64,000 bases of DNA from Calycina herbarum (GCA_001414485.1 LLEY01000024.1:464245-528244); one strand, 5' to 3'. Shown: positions 47,462 to 59,176, counted from the stretch's first letter. The notes: a model not told the origin generated them from the letters alone. Program-made: numbers and translations.

Positions 47462-48564
47462 CTACGCCGGAATGTCAGCGTCTGAGTCTGATTCAGACAC
47501 GTTTGGATCGTAATCGGAATCCCACTTTTCATCGGGCCAGTAGCCAGGTGGTGCAACAAAATCCGGGTGGCCTAAAAACCGACCGTTTGCGTCGGCTGTT
47601 CCTTCTCCACGTTGAACCACAACTCCAGGAACAATTCCTCCTACCCCATTTCCTCCTGCCCCAACTCCAACACTACCAACCCTATTTCCTCCCACCCCAA
47701 TACCGACTCCCGCAGCCAAAACACCTCCAACTCCAGCTCCCACTCCACCAGATCCCATTCCACCAGATCCCATTCCACCAACTCCCATTCCACCCACTCC
47801 AGCTCCAGCTCCAGCTCCAGTCATAATAGAGCAATCTCTCTTGTCCTGTAGACGGCAGCAGGTACATGCACCGCCCCAGAGTGCAACACCATTTACAGTT
47901 ACACTAACAAAGTAGGGAAAGGCACCGTGGCCCGATGCGCACTTATCACATGTTGTATGTGCTTCAGTGCCATAACAATAAGCCACACAAGCATCATTGT
48001 AGCGATGCTTGTTCTTCACGCTCTGAGGATTAATATAATCCGTGTTGCTTGCTCTAAGGAGCAGTTCTCTTTGGATGGGAAGATTGGCGATAATAGCCTT
48101 TGCATTTGCGCTGCCATTTTGGCCTTGGGCTCTGGCGATGGCCGCTAGGGTATCCGCGACAATCTGGTTGTGGTTGGTGGTTCTCAAGGAAAACTATGTA
48201 CCCCCAGTTAGTATGCCATTTCGAGATCTTGAATGCTTCGAGGATTGTAAGTCTTGAAACTTACATTTCATTTCATGGTCTGGAAGGTAGGAGCCCAACC
48301 AACGGGAACAAGAACCTGCACAACAGGAAGTGCGGCTAGAGGAGCAATTGGGGCAGCAACTGGGGCAGCAACTGGGGCAGCAACTGGGGCGGCAATTGGG
48401 GCAGCAGGAAAGTTTGGTACGGCAGACATGGCGGGCTGATTAATAGGTTGTTGGGGAGGGGCGCTTGCTTGTTGTTGACCTTGTGGGCCCTGTTGCGCAA
48501 TTGTTCTTGCAACAGATCTGGTGACTCTGCGCGGCATGTTATTGGTATTGTTTGAGGGATTCAT
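47462..48564 (-). CDS. DUF3716-type protein with low-complexity arms; in-frame TGA before the intron
   Basis: Two exons, 48564-48265 and 48193-47462. The 71-bp intron has GTAAGT, a perfect TACTAAC branch site and TAG. Exon 1 has a basic start (MPRRVTRSVARTIAQQG) and four to six AAPVAAP-type repeats from a 12-bp DNA repeat. Exon 2 has the cysteine domain CVAYCYGTEAHTTCDKCASG, HGAFPYFVSV, GGACTCCRLQDKRDCS, which I recognise as the fungal DUF3716 pattern, then Gly/Met/Val repeats from a 15-bp DNA repeat and an acidic tail. Codon 99, six bases before the donor, is TGA in the only frame that joins exon 2. Exon 2 has no early ATG. Either the gene is broken, or a 6-base insertion or read error lies in the ATGAAATGAAAT run. 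Function unknown. Confidence 0.62.
47745..47825. repeat. 15-bp coding tandem repeats in the DUF3716 gene
   Basis: CATTCCACCAGATCC and variants repeat in tandem, encoding the GVGGMG/GSGGMG stretch, followed by a CCAGCT hexamer run. Confidence 0.65.
48337..48408. repeat. 12-bp coding tandem repeats in the DUF3716 gene
   Basis: GCAACTGGGGCA and close variants repeat about six times, encoding the PVAA/PIAA repeats. Confidence 0.7.
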
Positions 48565-49116
48565 TTTGGTGTATCGCTTCTCGTTCTTGTGTTGGTAGGC
48601 AGCGAAGCAAGAATGATGATTGTGAACAGTTGTTGTGAGCAGAATTTGTTTAGGAGACAACCTTCGCAGAGATGACGTCGGACTGGCGTAGGAATAGGAA
48701 CAAAATCCACCCAAGAAAGTAAACCAAAATTTGGCAATCAAATCAATGAGCAACCGGAGAGTATGATGACACAAATAAGTAACTTCGTTGTGAATATTGT
48801 GTTAGGAAATTAACCGAAATCTTGATTAGCCGAATAAAGGGCACAAAGCCGCCCACTATCAGAACTGTAAGTTAAAAATCTCTCTAGTCTCCATTAGAGT
48901 TGACTGCAATGTACCAGGATTCCCAATTCGAACAGTATAATGAAGTTTGGTACGTTTTACTATTTTTCTACGAAGTCTTACTGTAGTAACCACCAGGCGG
49001 TACTAAAACCCGACGATTGTGTGATGCTCTTGATATGTGGTGCTCCAAACAGAAAGCTTGCTGGAACAATTGTTTTTGGCATTCAGGATAACTTCTACTA
49101 ACTGAGAGGCCGCTAC
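48565..49116. other. Intergenic region with the second arm of a segmental duplication
   Basis: 48882-48960 resembles 40050-40130. On the minus strand it reads YQTSLYCSNWESWYIAV but with stops soon after. Confidence 0.45.
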
Positions 49117-51186
49117 TCATCTGGCGCGTGGTAAATTTTCTAACTCCAAAGAAACATCCTCCAAAAGCTCCATCAACTCCGCATCCTCTCCCTGATCTCC
49201 CCTTTTCATGAGAGGCCTCAGTTGGCTCACAAGCCCCGATAAAGCAGGAATACTAGTAATATACCTCTTTTGCGTCCCTCCCGCGACCTTCGTAAGCAGC
49301 GCGGTCGCCAGTTGAAGAGCCGCGATCTGAAGTTCAAGAATGATAGGATTTGAACTTTGGGTAGGTTTTATAGACGCCGTCATGGGGATTGCTGCCAGCC
49401 ACTCTTCTTGTGGGAATGATGTCGTGGGATGATCCAGAACAGCGAGTAATACTCGAACGATTTGAAGGCCCCGGGAAGCTTCAGCAAATCCTAAGGAATC
49501 ATTGGTTGTATTCGACCCCAGTAATTCCTGGAAAATTGATTGCAGATCTTTGGAAAGCACTTCCCAACCATTCTGCACGAGAAATCCTTGTACTCCGTTA
49601 TCTGAGAGGACGATAACTTCCAACGCGAGCAAGATTGGGTAGCGAAAATCGACCGTTTTGTTACTTTCTTTGTAAAGTTGCATGAACATATCCATGAGGC
49701 CACTGCTCTCATTTCGTAGATTTTCGTTCTCGTCTTCTCGAATCCAAATTGACAGCGCTCGGATACCGGCCAGAATCAATGGATCAGTCATGACATTATC
49801 CTTCATGGACTCCCATGTCAAAGTGAATCGTGTGCCTCCAGACGTTGCCGCAGTTCCAGTACGGGCAGATGGATGCAAACCTGATGCTCCAGCAAAAGAT
49901 GCATCCCATCTATCGCGAAGGTATTCGATTGTGAGTGAGATTGTTTCGGCAATATCCTTTCTCAGTTTCAGCAGGAGATCGGGTGGCATACTGAAAGCTG
50001 GAATTCCGTCTCCTTCATCGTCAAGACTTCTTACGAGGAAGCCTATGAAGCTAGAGAGAATGTCGAAACCTGCGGCTAGCCGCTGAGAGGTAAGACTATA
50101 CTCTGCACCGTTGAGCTGTGCAAGTAATGAAGGAAATGATGAGCGTAGGTCTATGAGTAGCAAATTAATAAGGAGGTATGAAAAAGGTTTGCTCTCAGCA
50201 GTATCTGAGACATTATTTTTGAATAGTAGAATGGGGCACTGCGTGGGATATGCTTGGAGTAGCGCAGCCGCGAGACACGTATAAGCAGCTCTCCCAGCCG
50301 AAGTAGGCTTTCTTGAAACCAACTTTCGCAAGCTTGAGACTAGGGGGATGAGCCATTGCGGATTTGGATTCAGTGCCTGAGAAAAGTTAGATTGGGACCG
50401 AGATAAAAGTATGCATTTGACTTACCTCCGGCTCCAGTTTCGGGAAGAAGCTACCCAGTGATTGGATCAGTGTGACTGCGTCGGTCTGTTTAAAGACAAC
50501 AAGGAGGGCAGGAATGGTTTTGTCAATACTTGCACGAACTGTTGCTATTTCGCTGCTAATAATCGATGCGTTGATCCAGCTATAAGTGAAAACATCCAGC
50601 ACCAAACGGTGTTGGGTTGCAATCTCTGTCAAGGGTGTAAAGTCTTCTACCGCGAGGAATTCGATAGCTCCCTCCGTGTGGCTTACAATTGTGAGAAGCG
50701 TTTTGAGAATCAACTCGGTGGTTCCCGGCGAACTGATTTAGTATTAGATATGCTTTCGGATGGAGGAGTGTAAGTACTGCGTACGTACCTTTGCACTAAT
50801 GTTTTGGTCAGGGGCCCTACCCTCGCCGTCAGCCTCCTCTCCTTGAGGTCGTTTTCCGGTAATAAGTTGGCAAATGTATGAAGAATGGCCACAGCTAGAT
50901 CAACCATGTCTTTTGCCTCGGCCTTGCTGACTTTGTCATTCTCTTGGGCTCGAAGGAGACGGTCCAGGAATTTCGGAGAGAGTGTTTCCCATAATATATG
51001 CATGCGATCCGGGTCTTGCACTAGCTGTCCATTATCTAGGACACTCTTGAGAAGCGCAAGGCCAACAAATCTCGAGGTATCATTTTTCGTCTTGAGGAGT
51101 TCTTTTAATTTCTCGAAGGTGGTTGCAGGATCAGTCAAACCTGTAGCTTCGGTCGACATGTTCTCTGTTTTCGGAGTACCAGACAT
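49117..51186 (-). CDS. Neurochondrin-family protein
   Basis: Three exons: 51186-50789, 50732-50426 and 50376-49117, giving 654 residues. The introns are 56 bp (GTACGT...CAG, branch TACTAAA) and 49 bp (GTAAGT...CAG, branch TCTAAC). The N-terminus has the family signature FEKLKELLKTKNDTSRFVGL, then ALLKSVLDN. Later come helical repeats such as SSPGTTELILKTLLTIVSHT and GRAAYTCLAAALLQAYP. Neurochondrin proteins are cytosolic helical-repeat proteins. The animal member acts in neurons, and the role in fungi is not settled. The gene looks intact and is divergent from the CLC gene across a 216-bp gap. Codons downstream of the first intron were matched by phase, so the exon limits should be right. Confidence 0.85.
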
Positions 51187-51402
51187 ATTGAAGACCAGAT
51201 AGTTCTGATTTCACGAAGTTGTAGACCGAAAAATGACCTGTCTCCCTTTTCTTTTTGGGTGACGCGCTTTGGGCCGAGGTTCTCCCGTCACGGATCCCTT
51301 CGAGGCAATACGTAGGGGAACTGAGATACCGGACAATTCCAAAACAACACAGAACGTCGGCACTCGTTGAATATGCCACTAGTATTATCGAATTTTTGAA
51401 GA
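51187..51402. promoter_or_regulatory. Bidirectional promoter between the neurochondrin and CLC genes
   Basis: The 216 bp separate two divergent ATGs and must hold both promoters and leaders. Pyrimidine-rich CCCTTTTCTTTTTGGG is at 51243. No distinct operator was identified. Confidence 0.5.
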
Positions 51403-54348
51403 ATGGCTAGTTCATCGACTGGTTACTTTCCGCCAACATCTCACGGTAGCGCATCGTCGAGCCAAAGCCCCCCGGGCAATCCTACAGTCGAAGACGACAG
51501 CGATAACGATGATCCCGTCGCAAGCCACTCTCGACAACAAGCCCTTCTTTCCGAAGACCCTCTTGTAGCAGATGAGGCAGATGTAGTGTCTTTCAAGCGC
51601 AAGCAAAAGCAGCCTTCCGGATCGCGTTTCCTGTCTGCCTTTACTGGCAATGCAAGCGCAGCAAGACAGACGACACCTTCTCCTCCAGGTGGAACGAATG
51701 CGAATAATGGGAGGCCATTGGGCTTGGGAATAAATAGCGGAGATTTTGAAAGTACAAACAACACAAATACAAAAGATGGAGGCCCATTGGACTGGTACGC
51801 TGAGGGGCCAGGTCGCAGAGTTGGGTACGAGGATATGACGGCAATTGATTGGATTTTCGAATACACAAAAGAGAGGCAGCGTCTGCGAGTTTTATATTCG
51901 AGCGCTACGGGTCTTTTAGGATATGTGCAGCAGGCTCTTGATGCCAGTCAAATATGGATTGTCCTTATATTGACGGGTTTGGCAGCAGGTGTTTTTGCCG
52001 CTGCAATAGACGTTGCCAGTGACTGGCTGGCAGATGTCAAAACAGGTTATTGCTCCGCGGGAGTAGATGGAGGGCGTTTTTATTTGAACAAATATTTTTG
52101 TTGTTACGGCTACGATGGATATACCCAGTGCCGTGATTGGGTTTCTTGGAGTAATGCTCTGAACATTACTTCGGCTGGAGGGGCATGGTTTATAGAATAT
52201 TTCTTTTTTATACTGTTTTCGGTATGTATTCCAGATCAATCATATTGTGCTAAATTGCACACGCTTACTTCGTTTCCAAGGTTGTTTTTGGCATTTCGGC
52301 AAGCATTTTGGTTATAGAATACGCTCCATACGCAAAGCATAGTGGAATTCCGGAAATTAAGACTGTACTGGGAGGGTTTGTCATTCGGCGATTTATGGGA
52401 ACATGGACTTTGATCATAAAGTCACTCGGACTGGTATATACACACAACCGTCCTGTTTGGGGTTTCACGTCACTGACTGAAATAGTGCCTGGCTGTCGCA
52501 TCCGGTATGTGGCTTGGGAAAGAAGGTCCTCTGGTGCATGTGGCATGTTGTTGCGCCAACCTTTTTATGAAACTGTTCGGGAACATAAATGGGAACGAAG
52601 GTATGCCTGTGCATGATCCTCTCTTCCTGGATAATTCCTAATAATCTGTAGCGAGAAAACGCGAGGTACTTTCAGCTGCTGCTGCGGCTGGAATTTCGGT
52701 AGCATTCGGCTCTCCCATTGGAGGAGTGCTATTCAGTCTTGAAGTTAGTTAGATCCCTTCCCAATGAGCCAGTATTGCCACTAACAATTCCGATAGCAAT
52801 TGTCATATTACTTTCCGGACAAAACAATGTGGCAGAGTTTTGTATGCGCAATGACTGCTGCTGTAACCCTACAAGCCTTTGATCCATTTAGAAGTGGCAA
52901 ACTTGTGCTGTATCAAGTCACCTACAGTACAGGATGGCACGGATTTGAGATGATTCCTTTCGCGTTATTGGGTATCCTCGGGGTAAGTCGTTTGAACACT
53001 TTTACTGAAATAATCTAACTCGTTACAGGGAATCTACGGGGGATTGTTCATCAAGATGAACATGAAAGTAGCAGAGTGGAAGAAAGCCAACACGTGGTTA
53101 CCTGGACCTGTCACTCAAGTTGCGATTGTGGCAGTGCTAACAGCTCTTATTAATTATCCCAACTTTTATATGAGAGCCCAAGCTTCGGAGCTTGTATATT
53201 CTCTTCTCGCAGAATGCTCCAAAGTTGTCGACGATCAATTTGGGCTCTGCCAAACTGGAGCAGCAACGGCCGGGACCATCTTTTTGCTGGTCTTTGGAGC
53301 AATTCTAGGTTTCTTCCTAGCTTCCGTCACGTTCGGTCTACAAATACCAGCGGGAATTATCTTGCCTTCCATGGCAGTTGGAGCACTCATTGGAAGAGCA
53401 GTGGGAATAATTATGGATATTTGGGTTCACAATCACCCAACCTTTTTCGCATTTGCATCTTGCGAACCAGATGTTCCATGTGTCACACCTGGAACATATG
53501 CTATCATCGGAGCTGCTGCTGCTCTCGGCGGTGTCACCAGAATGACAGTTTCAATCGTTGTAATAATGTTTGAACTTACAGGAGCTCTCACCTACGTACT
53601 ACCTATTATGATCGCAGTCATGTTCAGTAAATGGGTTGGAGATGCTTTTGGAAAACGAGGAATCTACGAATCCTGGATCCACTTCAACGAATACCCATTC
53701 CTTGACAACAGCGAGGAAACACTTATTCCTGACATACCCGTCTCACAAATTATGACACGAATCGAAGACCTCGTTGTTCTTACCGCCACTGGACACACGA
53801 TTCAATCATTGACCAGTATCCTCGCAACCCACGCCCATCGGGGATTCCCGGTCATCTCTGACCCGCGAGAAGCTATTCTCTTAGGATACATATCTCGAGC
53901 AGAACTAGAATACAACTTACAATCCTCCATCCGGGCTCCACGCTCCCTCCCCCCAGAAACTGAAGCCTTTTTCTCTCACCAACCACTCGCTGATCCACGA
54001 ACCACCTTAGATCTTAGACCTTGGATGGATCAAACACCACTTACCCTTCCCTCCCGCTCCAATCTTCTTCTCACAGCAAACTATTTCCAGAAACTTGGTC
54101 TACGATACGTACTCTTCTCGGACCGTGGTGTCTTACAAGGACTACTTACCAAGAAGGATGTTTGGTATGTATTGAATGGAGCGGAGGAGACAAGGAAAAC
54201 GGCTGCGTTGGAGGGAAGCGGGTTGGTGTTGAATACTGGGCTTACAAGGGAGGAGGGCCAGGGTGAGGAGAGGGGGTTACTGGATAGGAATGGGGATAGT
54301 GAGGAGACTACGCCGACAAGTCCTAGTGGTGGAGCGGCTATTTTATGA
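51403..54348 (+). CDS. CLC-family chloride channel/transporter
   Basis: Six exons: 51403-52221, 52281-52433, 52486-52600, 52652-52743, 52797-52982 and 53029-54348, giving 894 residues. After a polar N-terminus come about a dozen hydrophobic helices. Selectivity motifs are HSGIPE (residues 293-298), GKEGP with gating Glu337, and IPAGIILPS. Two CBS domains follow (from about [14 protein letters not shown], and from [12 protein letters not shown] to [11 protein letters not shown]). It moves chloride across internal or plasma membranes, and the CBS pair is likely to sense nucleotides. LFSLE is followed by Gln394, across an exon junction, where Cl-/H+ exchangers such as ClC-5 have the proton glutamate. 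The spacing from the gating Glu is the same, 57 residues. This suggests uncoupled, channel-like transport. All junctions keep phase and the gene looks functional. Confidence 0.92.
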
Positions 54349-55540
54349 TAGGTCTTATGAATGGGATGTATTATACTTTTTCATGGTGTATTGGTGTTCT
54401 GTAATTGTGGAGGGTTACAACGTTCCCACCTGACTCGATCAATTGTCACTCCTAGGGCCTAGCTGAAATGGAGAGGTCGACCTTGAAAGGGAGGAAAGGA
54501 GCGACCTCCAGTGTCGTCTCCCACACTGAACCATCACGACCCGACGCTAGGCTAAGGTAGCGTTGAGTACGTAATTTCGGGTAGTCTCTGAGTGTCAAAG
54601 ACAAGGAGGGAAGGAGCGACCTTGAGTCTCCCACAACTAGTACCATCTCGACCCACCTCACTACCGCCAAATCGAGGTTAGCTTAGAGTATAAATCCCCT
54701 CCTCGAAATACCTAGACCCTTGCCATTTGTCTTCTTCTTTCATCTCGCGAACCCCCATGTGCAAGATGCCTTCGGGTCTGTTCCGCATCAAATGGCGGTA
54801 CACAGTACTGTGGGTTCAACAACTAAGAGTCATCGGTGCTTGACTCGATTAGCATGCCTTACTCTACGACACATTTCACTTGGCAGATTCTTGTACGATC
54901 TAGAGGCTTGGTATGATAATTTTCCGATGCTAATGGTATTTGGCATACCGCCTCTTGTTTACATGTACTACGTTGGTCAGAGCCCTCCTCCATTGAGTGA
55001 TTTCCAGCCCTCCTGTCCTCGTAACAAACCAGTACTTGTATATACTTCAGAGACTTTCTCAGACGGCAATGGTTGACTTCCCATCTTCGAGGTACCAAAT
55101 GTTGAAGCAGATTGAGTGCGAATGGCCTTTGGTGACGCCTTCACCGATGTGTGCAGTATACTAGTATATGTACTCCGGACTTGGCATCGAGGATCGACAA
55201 TAGGAGCGTCATTTATAATTGCAATTCTCTGAGATGCAGTGCTCAATCCTCTGTATGCCAAGTTGAGGCTTATGTGTGTCCTGGGCTTGGCCATGGAGCC
55301 GTTGTTGTATTGAGTTATTTGTTTACTTTTACGTTTTTGTTTATTTTTGGCAATTGCCGTCAGAGCAGACGCGGACCATAGGCTGAACTTATTGCAGTAG
55401 TTAGCTGCTCCATACTAACAAAGTAACCTTCACTGACAACCGTTTCATTCAGAGTGACTGGCGATGAAGTTCATGGGAGTGGTTACTTGTGGCATCTTGC
55501 CTCTTCTTCTTTAGCTACTCCTTCTAATTATTTTCCTTCT
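54349..55540. other. Intergenic region with an imperfect direct repeat
   Basis: GGAGCGACCT...GTCTCCCACA...CGACCC occurs at about 54498-54542 and again at 54614-54655. It is otherwise featureless, separating housekeeping genes from the metabolite-cluster remnant. Confidence 0.45.
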
Positions 55541-56520
55541 AACTTATCATGAAGAATGTGGGCGGAGAAGCCATCCATGAAAGAATGGTGCACGCGCCAG
55601 ACAACCACGATGGATGATGACGCCAATTGTACGACGGTAAGGTGCGATAAGGGACCGTGGGCGAGGACTGCTTTGCGGCGCTCATTTTGAAAATCTTCCT
55701 CGGTCTCTGCCTGGATATTGTTCGCGGCATGAACTCGAGTGGGGGAATGTCGACAATAACGTCCCGAAATACCGGCTCGGCCAGGATCGTATTTGTCCAG
55801 ATGCTACAGACAAGTTGGGCATCCCATTCACCGGTGTATGTCTTCTGTATAGTGAGCATGTTCAGCTTCGGATCGTTGGATGTGTCCCGAAGTAGAAGAA
55901 GCTGCATCTCCGTCCACTCGGTAGAATTGATGCGATCCAAAAGATCCCTTGCAGATATTGTGATGGCTGTGTTGTACTATGACGGCAATAATAAGGATTC
56001 ATCGCCGCCGCTTTCTACATGCGACGAAGAAGTAATGGTGGGCGTTTCGGGGGACTGAGAAGGCAATAGAGGAGGAGTTGGGGCCGGTGTAAGTAGAGCA
56101 GGTGTAAGTAGAGCAGGTGTAAGTAGAGCAGTTGAGTGTATGGGGAGAGGGGAAGGCTGGGCAGATCCTTCAGCCTTCGCAATGGCCTCTCTCAACGTTG
56201 CCCCCCGCAGAAAAACGCTCGCCGGGATGGAGATGCCACTCTTCTGACACTTTTCCGCAATAAGGATTGCCGCCAAAGAGTCGCCACCTAGCTTGATAAA
56301 AGTGCTATCTATGACAGTGTTAAGCTCGTTAACTCCGAGACCAAGAACCGTCGATATGGCCTCTACAATAGACCCCATGATTGTCAGTGGGTCCTGAACT
56401 ACTGGGCCCTGGATTAGTTGGAGAGGAGGCAGGAGGGAAGCAGCAAGCAGGAAGCAAAGCGGCGACCGGCACACCAAGAGGGAGGAGGGCACCGTTGTTT
56501 TTAGCCTCCCTCAATCTAAC
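55541..56520 (-). pseudogene. NRPS fragment: end of A, carrier (T) and start of condensation (C) domain
   Basis: The minus strand first shows REAKNNG, like the end of an adenylation domain. Then comes a carrier domain, VEAISTVLGLGVNELNTVID then FIKLGGDSLAAILIAEKCQK, with the Ser for phosphopantetheine in LGGDSLA. A Pro/Leu/Thr linker with three copies of a 15-bp repeat follows. Next is the start of a condensation domain (EWTEMQLLLLRDTSNDPKLN, EPVFRDVIVD), and finally VVWRVHHSFMDGFSAHILHD with the HHxxxDG catalytic motif. Lesions: TAG at about 55977 where CAG would continue the frame (C to T at CpA), a frameshift near 55630 between the start of C and HHxxxDG, and truncation soon after. No adenylation core is present. 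It is a fragment of a non-ribosomal peptide synthetase and cannot act alone. Confidence 0.78.
56087..56132. repeat. 15-bp tandem repeat in the NRPS linker
   Basis: GGTGTAAGTAGAGCA occurs three times in tandem and encodes TPALL repeats on the minus strand. Confidence 0.75.
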
Positions 56521-56689
56521 AGGGCGATGTGAATAACATGAGACGATGCTGATGTAATTTAGTCCAAGTCTACGTAAGGGCTACATTGAGCCAGATGGAT
56601 ACCGAAAGGCCGATCTTACAGCTCGTTGCCGAAGGTTCGGTGGCCGAGTGGCGGCCGCATGCCGTGGTAAGATCCACCCCCTTTCCTTA

Positions 56690-56779
56690 CTATCCCCCCC
56701 CTAAATAAAATGTAAGCGCACGGCCGCTGTGCCATACTAAATGTCTGTGCACACTACAATTTATTTAGGGGGGGATAGT
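56690..56779. mobile_element. 90-bp MITE-like inverted-repeat element with TA target duplication
   Basis: The left end CTATCCCCCCCCTAAATAAA and the right end TTTATTTAGGGGGGGATAG are inverted repeats differing by one base in the C/G run. TA flanks both sides (56688-56689 and 56780-56781). Partial pairing continues inward. Size, ends and TA duplication fit a non-autonomous Tc1/mariner-type element. Confidence 0.7.
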
Positions 56780-56857
56780 ACTTAGCCTTTCGGAAAGACC
56801 CCACCAACTGATACTTCGCTTGTGTTTCAGCGTTTCTTTGTATAACTTCGTGTAAAC

Positions 56858-58591
56858 ATGCCAGAACTATTACTTCTGCCCTCCGATCTTCCGCTTCTCG
56901 TGTCAATAGTTACCGGGGCCACCGTCGTAACTATGGTTGCATTGAAAGGCAAAGCCATACTGGCAGGTTTTAGGATCCTGATATCTCGTCTGGCTAATGT
57001 ACTGAATCCCCAATTTCTTGACTCAAAGCGCATCTTGGACTAAGCCACTCTACTCAGATAATTTTCTTACGTTGCTATCCGATTAAGCATGTATAGCATG
57101 CGATGAACCTACCGTCTCTCCCATATATTTTCCCCAACGGCCAAGGGAATGTTGAAAAGTTTCTGCGGGGACGTGCAAACAGTGCCAAGTGGGAAGTCGA
57201 ATATGGCGGTCTTTATCGTCTGTGGTCTGGGATGAGTGGAGAAGTGTGAGTCTGTCACTGTACAAAACAAATAGCAAGCAGACTGCTAAACTACTCGTCT
57301 TGCAAGAGTTCTAACCAAGCATTCTCACGTCGAAGATATATTCCGAGATTCGCACAAACATACCAAAGCTCACGCGAATGACAGCGGCTATCTCATGGAA
57401 CGCCTGCTTGGCTCATGCCTCGGGCTCATCAGTGGGCAGCCATGGAGCGCCGTTAAGTCCAGTGTAGAGACACCATTCCTTCATAGGTCAATGGGTCAAT
57501 ATGCTGCAGATGTGCAAGAACTTACTGGCGCATACTTGAGTCGCCTCGGAAAAGACAATGACGCCTTTGGCCAGCAAGGAAAGCTTCACCCTGTGCGCGA
57601 CCTGAAGCTTCTGCCGTTTCTTTTGGTCGCAAAGGTTGTTTATGGGCCGTTGAATGAAGACCTGGAGAGAGACCTAATAGACTTGATCCCACAGCGCGAG
57701 GATTTGTTCAAGAGTGTGATTGGGGGCGGCATTACCCGGTTTGCATTTTCGCGACTTCTTCCTCTGCCTGCAATCCGAGCGCTTCACGATTTCAAAGCCA
57801 AATGGGCCCAGTGGAATTACCGCGCACACACTCATGCTCTCAAAGATCCTGGACCGAGCACCGCTCCTGTGGCAACCATGTACAGAGCTGTCGAGGACGG
57901 CAAAATGACGATGGAGCAGCTTCTCCAAACCCTAGACGAGATACTATTTGCCAATATTGATGTCACCATGAGTAGCCTATCTTGGACACTTGTCTTTCTT
58001 GCGGCTCATCCCGCTGTGCAGAAGGCCCTCAGAAGTGAGGTGCGATCTTCGAACAAGGCGACGAGAAACGCTTACCTGCTTTCATCGTGGACAACAACGC
58101 CCACGCTTCTCGGAGCCTGCATCCTCGAGGCGGTACGCTTGAGACCTCTCGCTGCCTTTTCCGTTCCACAGTCATGCCCAAGTCCACGCATTCTCGATGG
58201 CTTCGAGTTCCCCGCTGGGACCAACTTCATTATTGACTCTTACGCTCTTAATATTCGCGACGCTTTCTGGGGCCCAGATCGAGATAGGTTCCGCCCAGAG
58301 CGTTGGCTGGAACGACAGAAAAGTGGCCGAGATCTACGTTACCGCTACTGGCGCTTTGGGTTCGGCCCACGGACCTGCCTAGGCAAGTATTTGGCGGAGC
58401 TGATCGTACGAAGCGTTGTTGTTGAGATTTTGGAAAATTGGCACATAGCCTTGGAGACCACAACAGGGCAACGGGAGAAAGCAGGAGACAATGGTGACGA
58501 GGGCATGAGCTGGCCTTGGGATGATGAGACGTGGATTCATTCTCCCAACCTTCTACTGAAGTGTGAGCATCTAGCGGGACGTCCTGTTTAG
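56858..58591 (+). CDS. Cytochrome P450 monooxygenase of a secondary-metabolite type
   Basis: Three exons: 56858-56998, 57097-57245 and 57307-58591, giving 524 residues. An N-terminal membrane anchor (DLPLLVSIVTGATVVTMVAL) is followed by IFPNGQGNVEKFLRGRANSA. The I-helix is EILFANIDVTMSSLSW, the ExxR is EAVRLRP, the PERF-type region is DRFRPERWL, and the heme loop is FGFGPRTCLGK with Cys454. I chose the first two introns by phase. The first (donor GTACTG, 98 bp) is the least certain, because without it a TAA follows exon 1. The NGQGN and GFGPR-C-GKY style resembles P450s of NRPS clusters such as the GliC type. That is an inference from pattern, not a product claim. It appears to be the only intact gene of the cluster. 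Confidence 0.82.
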
Positions 58592-58823
58592 TAGGTGTTA
58601 CCAGGGGGGTGGGTGCAATAGTCTTTGTTAAGTAGTAAAGATAAAGATGGTATATAATACTTAACAACTATATTATTTTATTCTAACTACAATATATAAT
58701 ATATATAATTCTAGAATAGAACATAGAACAAGCTATTTACTACAACTATTAACATACTAAGGCAAAGAACAAGTTATTCTAGAAGATTGTAGCCTATATC
58801 ATAAACTCTAGAGCGAACTGTGC
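58592..58823. other. Short AT-rich 3' region of the P450 gene
   Basis: 58620-58790 is AT-rich with TATATAATATATATAAT runs. Nothing else recognised. Confidence 0.4.
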
Positions 58824-59176
58824 CGACACGCACAGCTGATGGACCGCGCAAGATGCACGACTACACTTGGTGTAGGTTATGGCACTGTGGAACTGTCTAT
58901 TCGAAGATTCTAAGCTAAGGAGGAAAGAGAAAGAGAGCAGGGCTCGGGAGCAGGAGCCTGGGGCTCTTATATACATGAGCATGAGCTGGTCTTGGCCAAT
59001 TAGCCGAGCATTCCAGCGAACCAGCATTCCAGGGACTGGCATTCCAGGGCTGGCATTCCAGAGCTGCCGTATGACGCATGGTGGCGGTCAGAACCGTCAC
59101 AATTAGGTTATCTAATTCTAGATCTACACCTTGGTGTAGTCGTGCATCTTGCGCGGTCTATCAGCTGTGCGTGTCG
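58824..59176. mobile_element. 353-bp element with 52-bp terminal inverted repeats
   Basis: 58824-58875 (CGACACGCACAGCTGATGGA ... GGTGTAG) is inverted at 59124-59176 with about three differences. Outside it, TGTGC/TGTGA is also similar, so the repeat may start 4-5 bp further out. The interior codes for nothing and includes TCCAG-rich short repeats (59010-59060). The target duplication is not clear. It is probably a non-autonomous DNA transposon. Confidence 0.65.

Noticed and set aside
48337..48408. Short regular repeats that could suggest a CRISPR array
   Set aside because: The 12-bp units are contiguous, without spacers, code for AAPV repeats, and the organism is a eukaryote.
56637..56652. 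TGGCCGAGTGG, resembling a tRNA A-box (Ser/Leu type)
   Set aside because: No B-box, acceptor stem or anticodon arm follows, and the inverted-repeat element begins 40 bp later.
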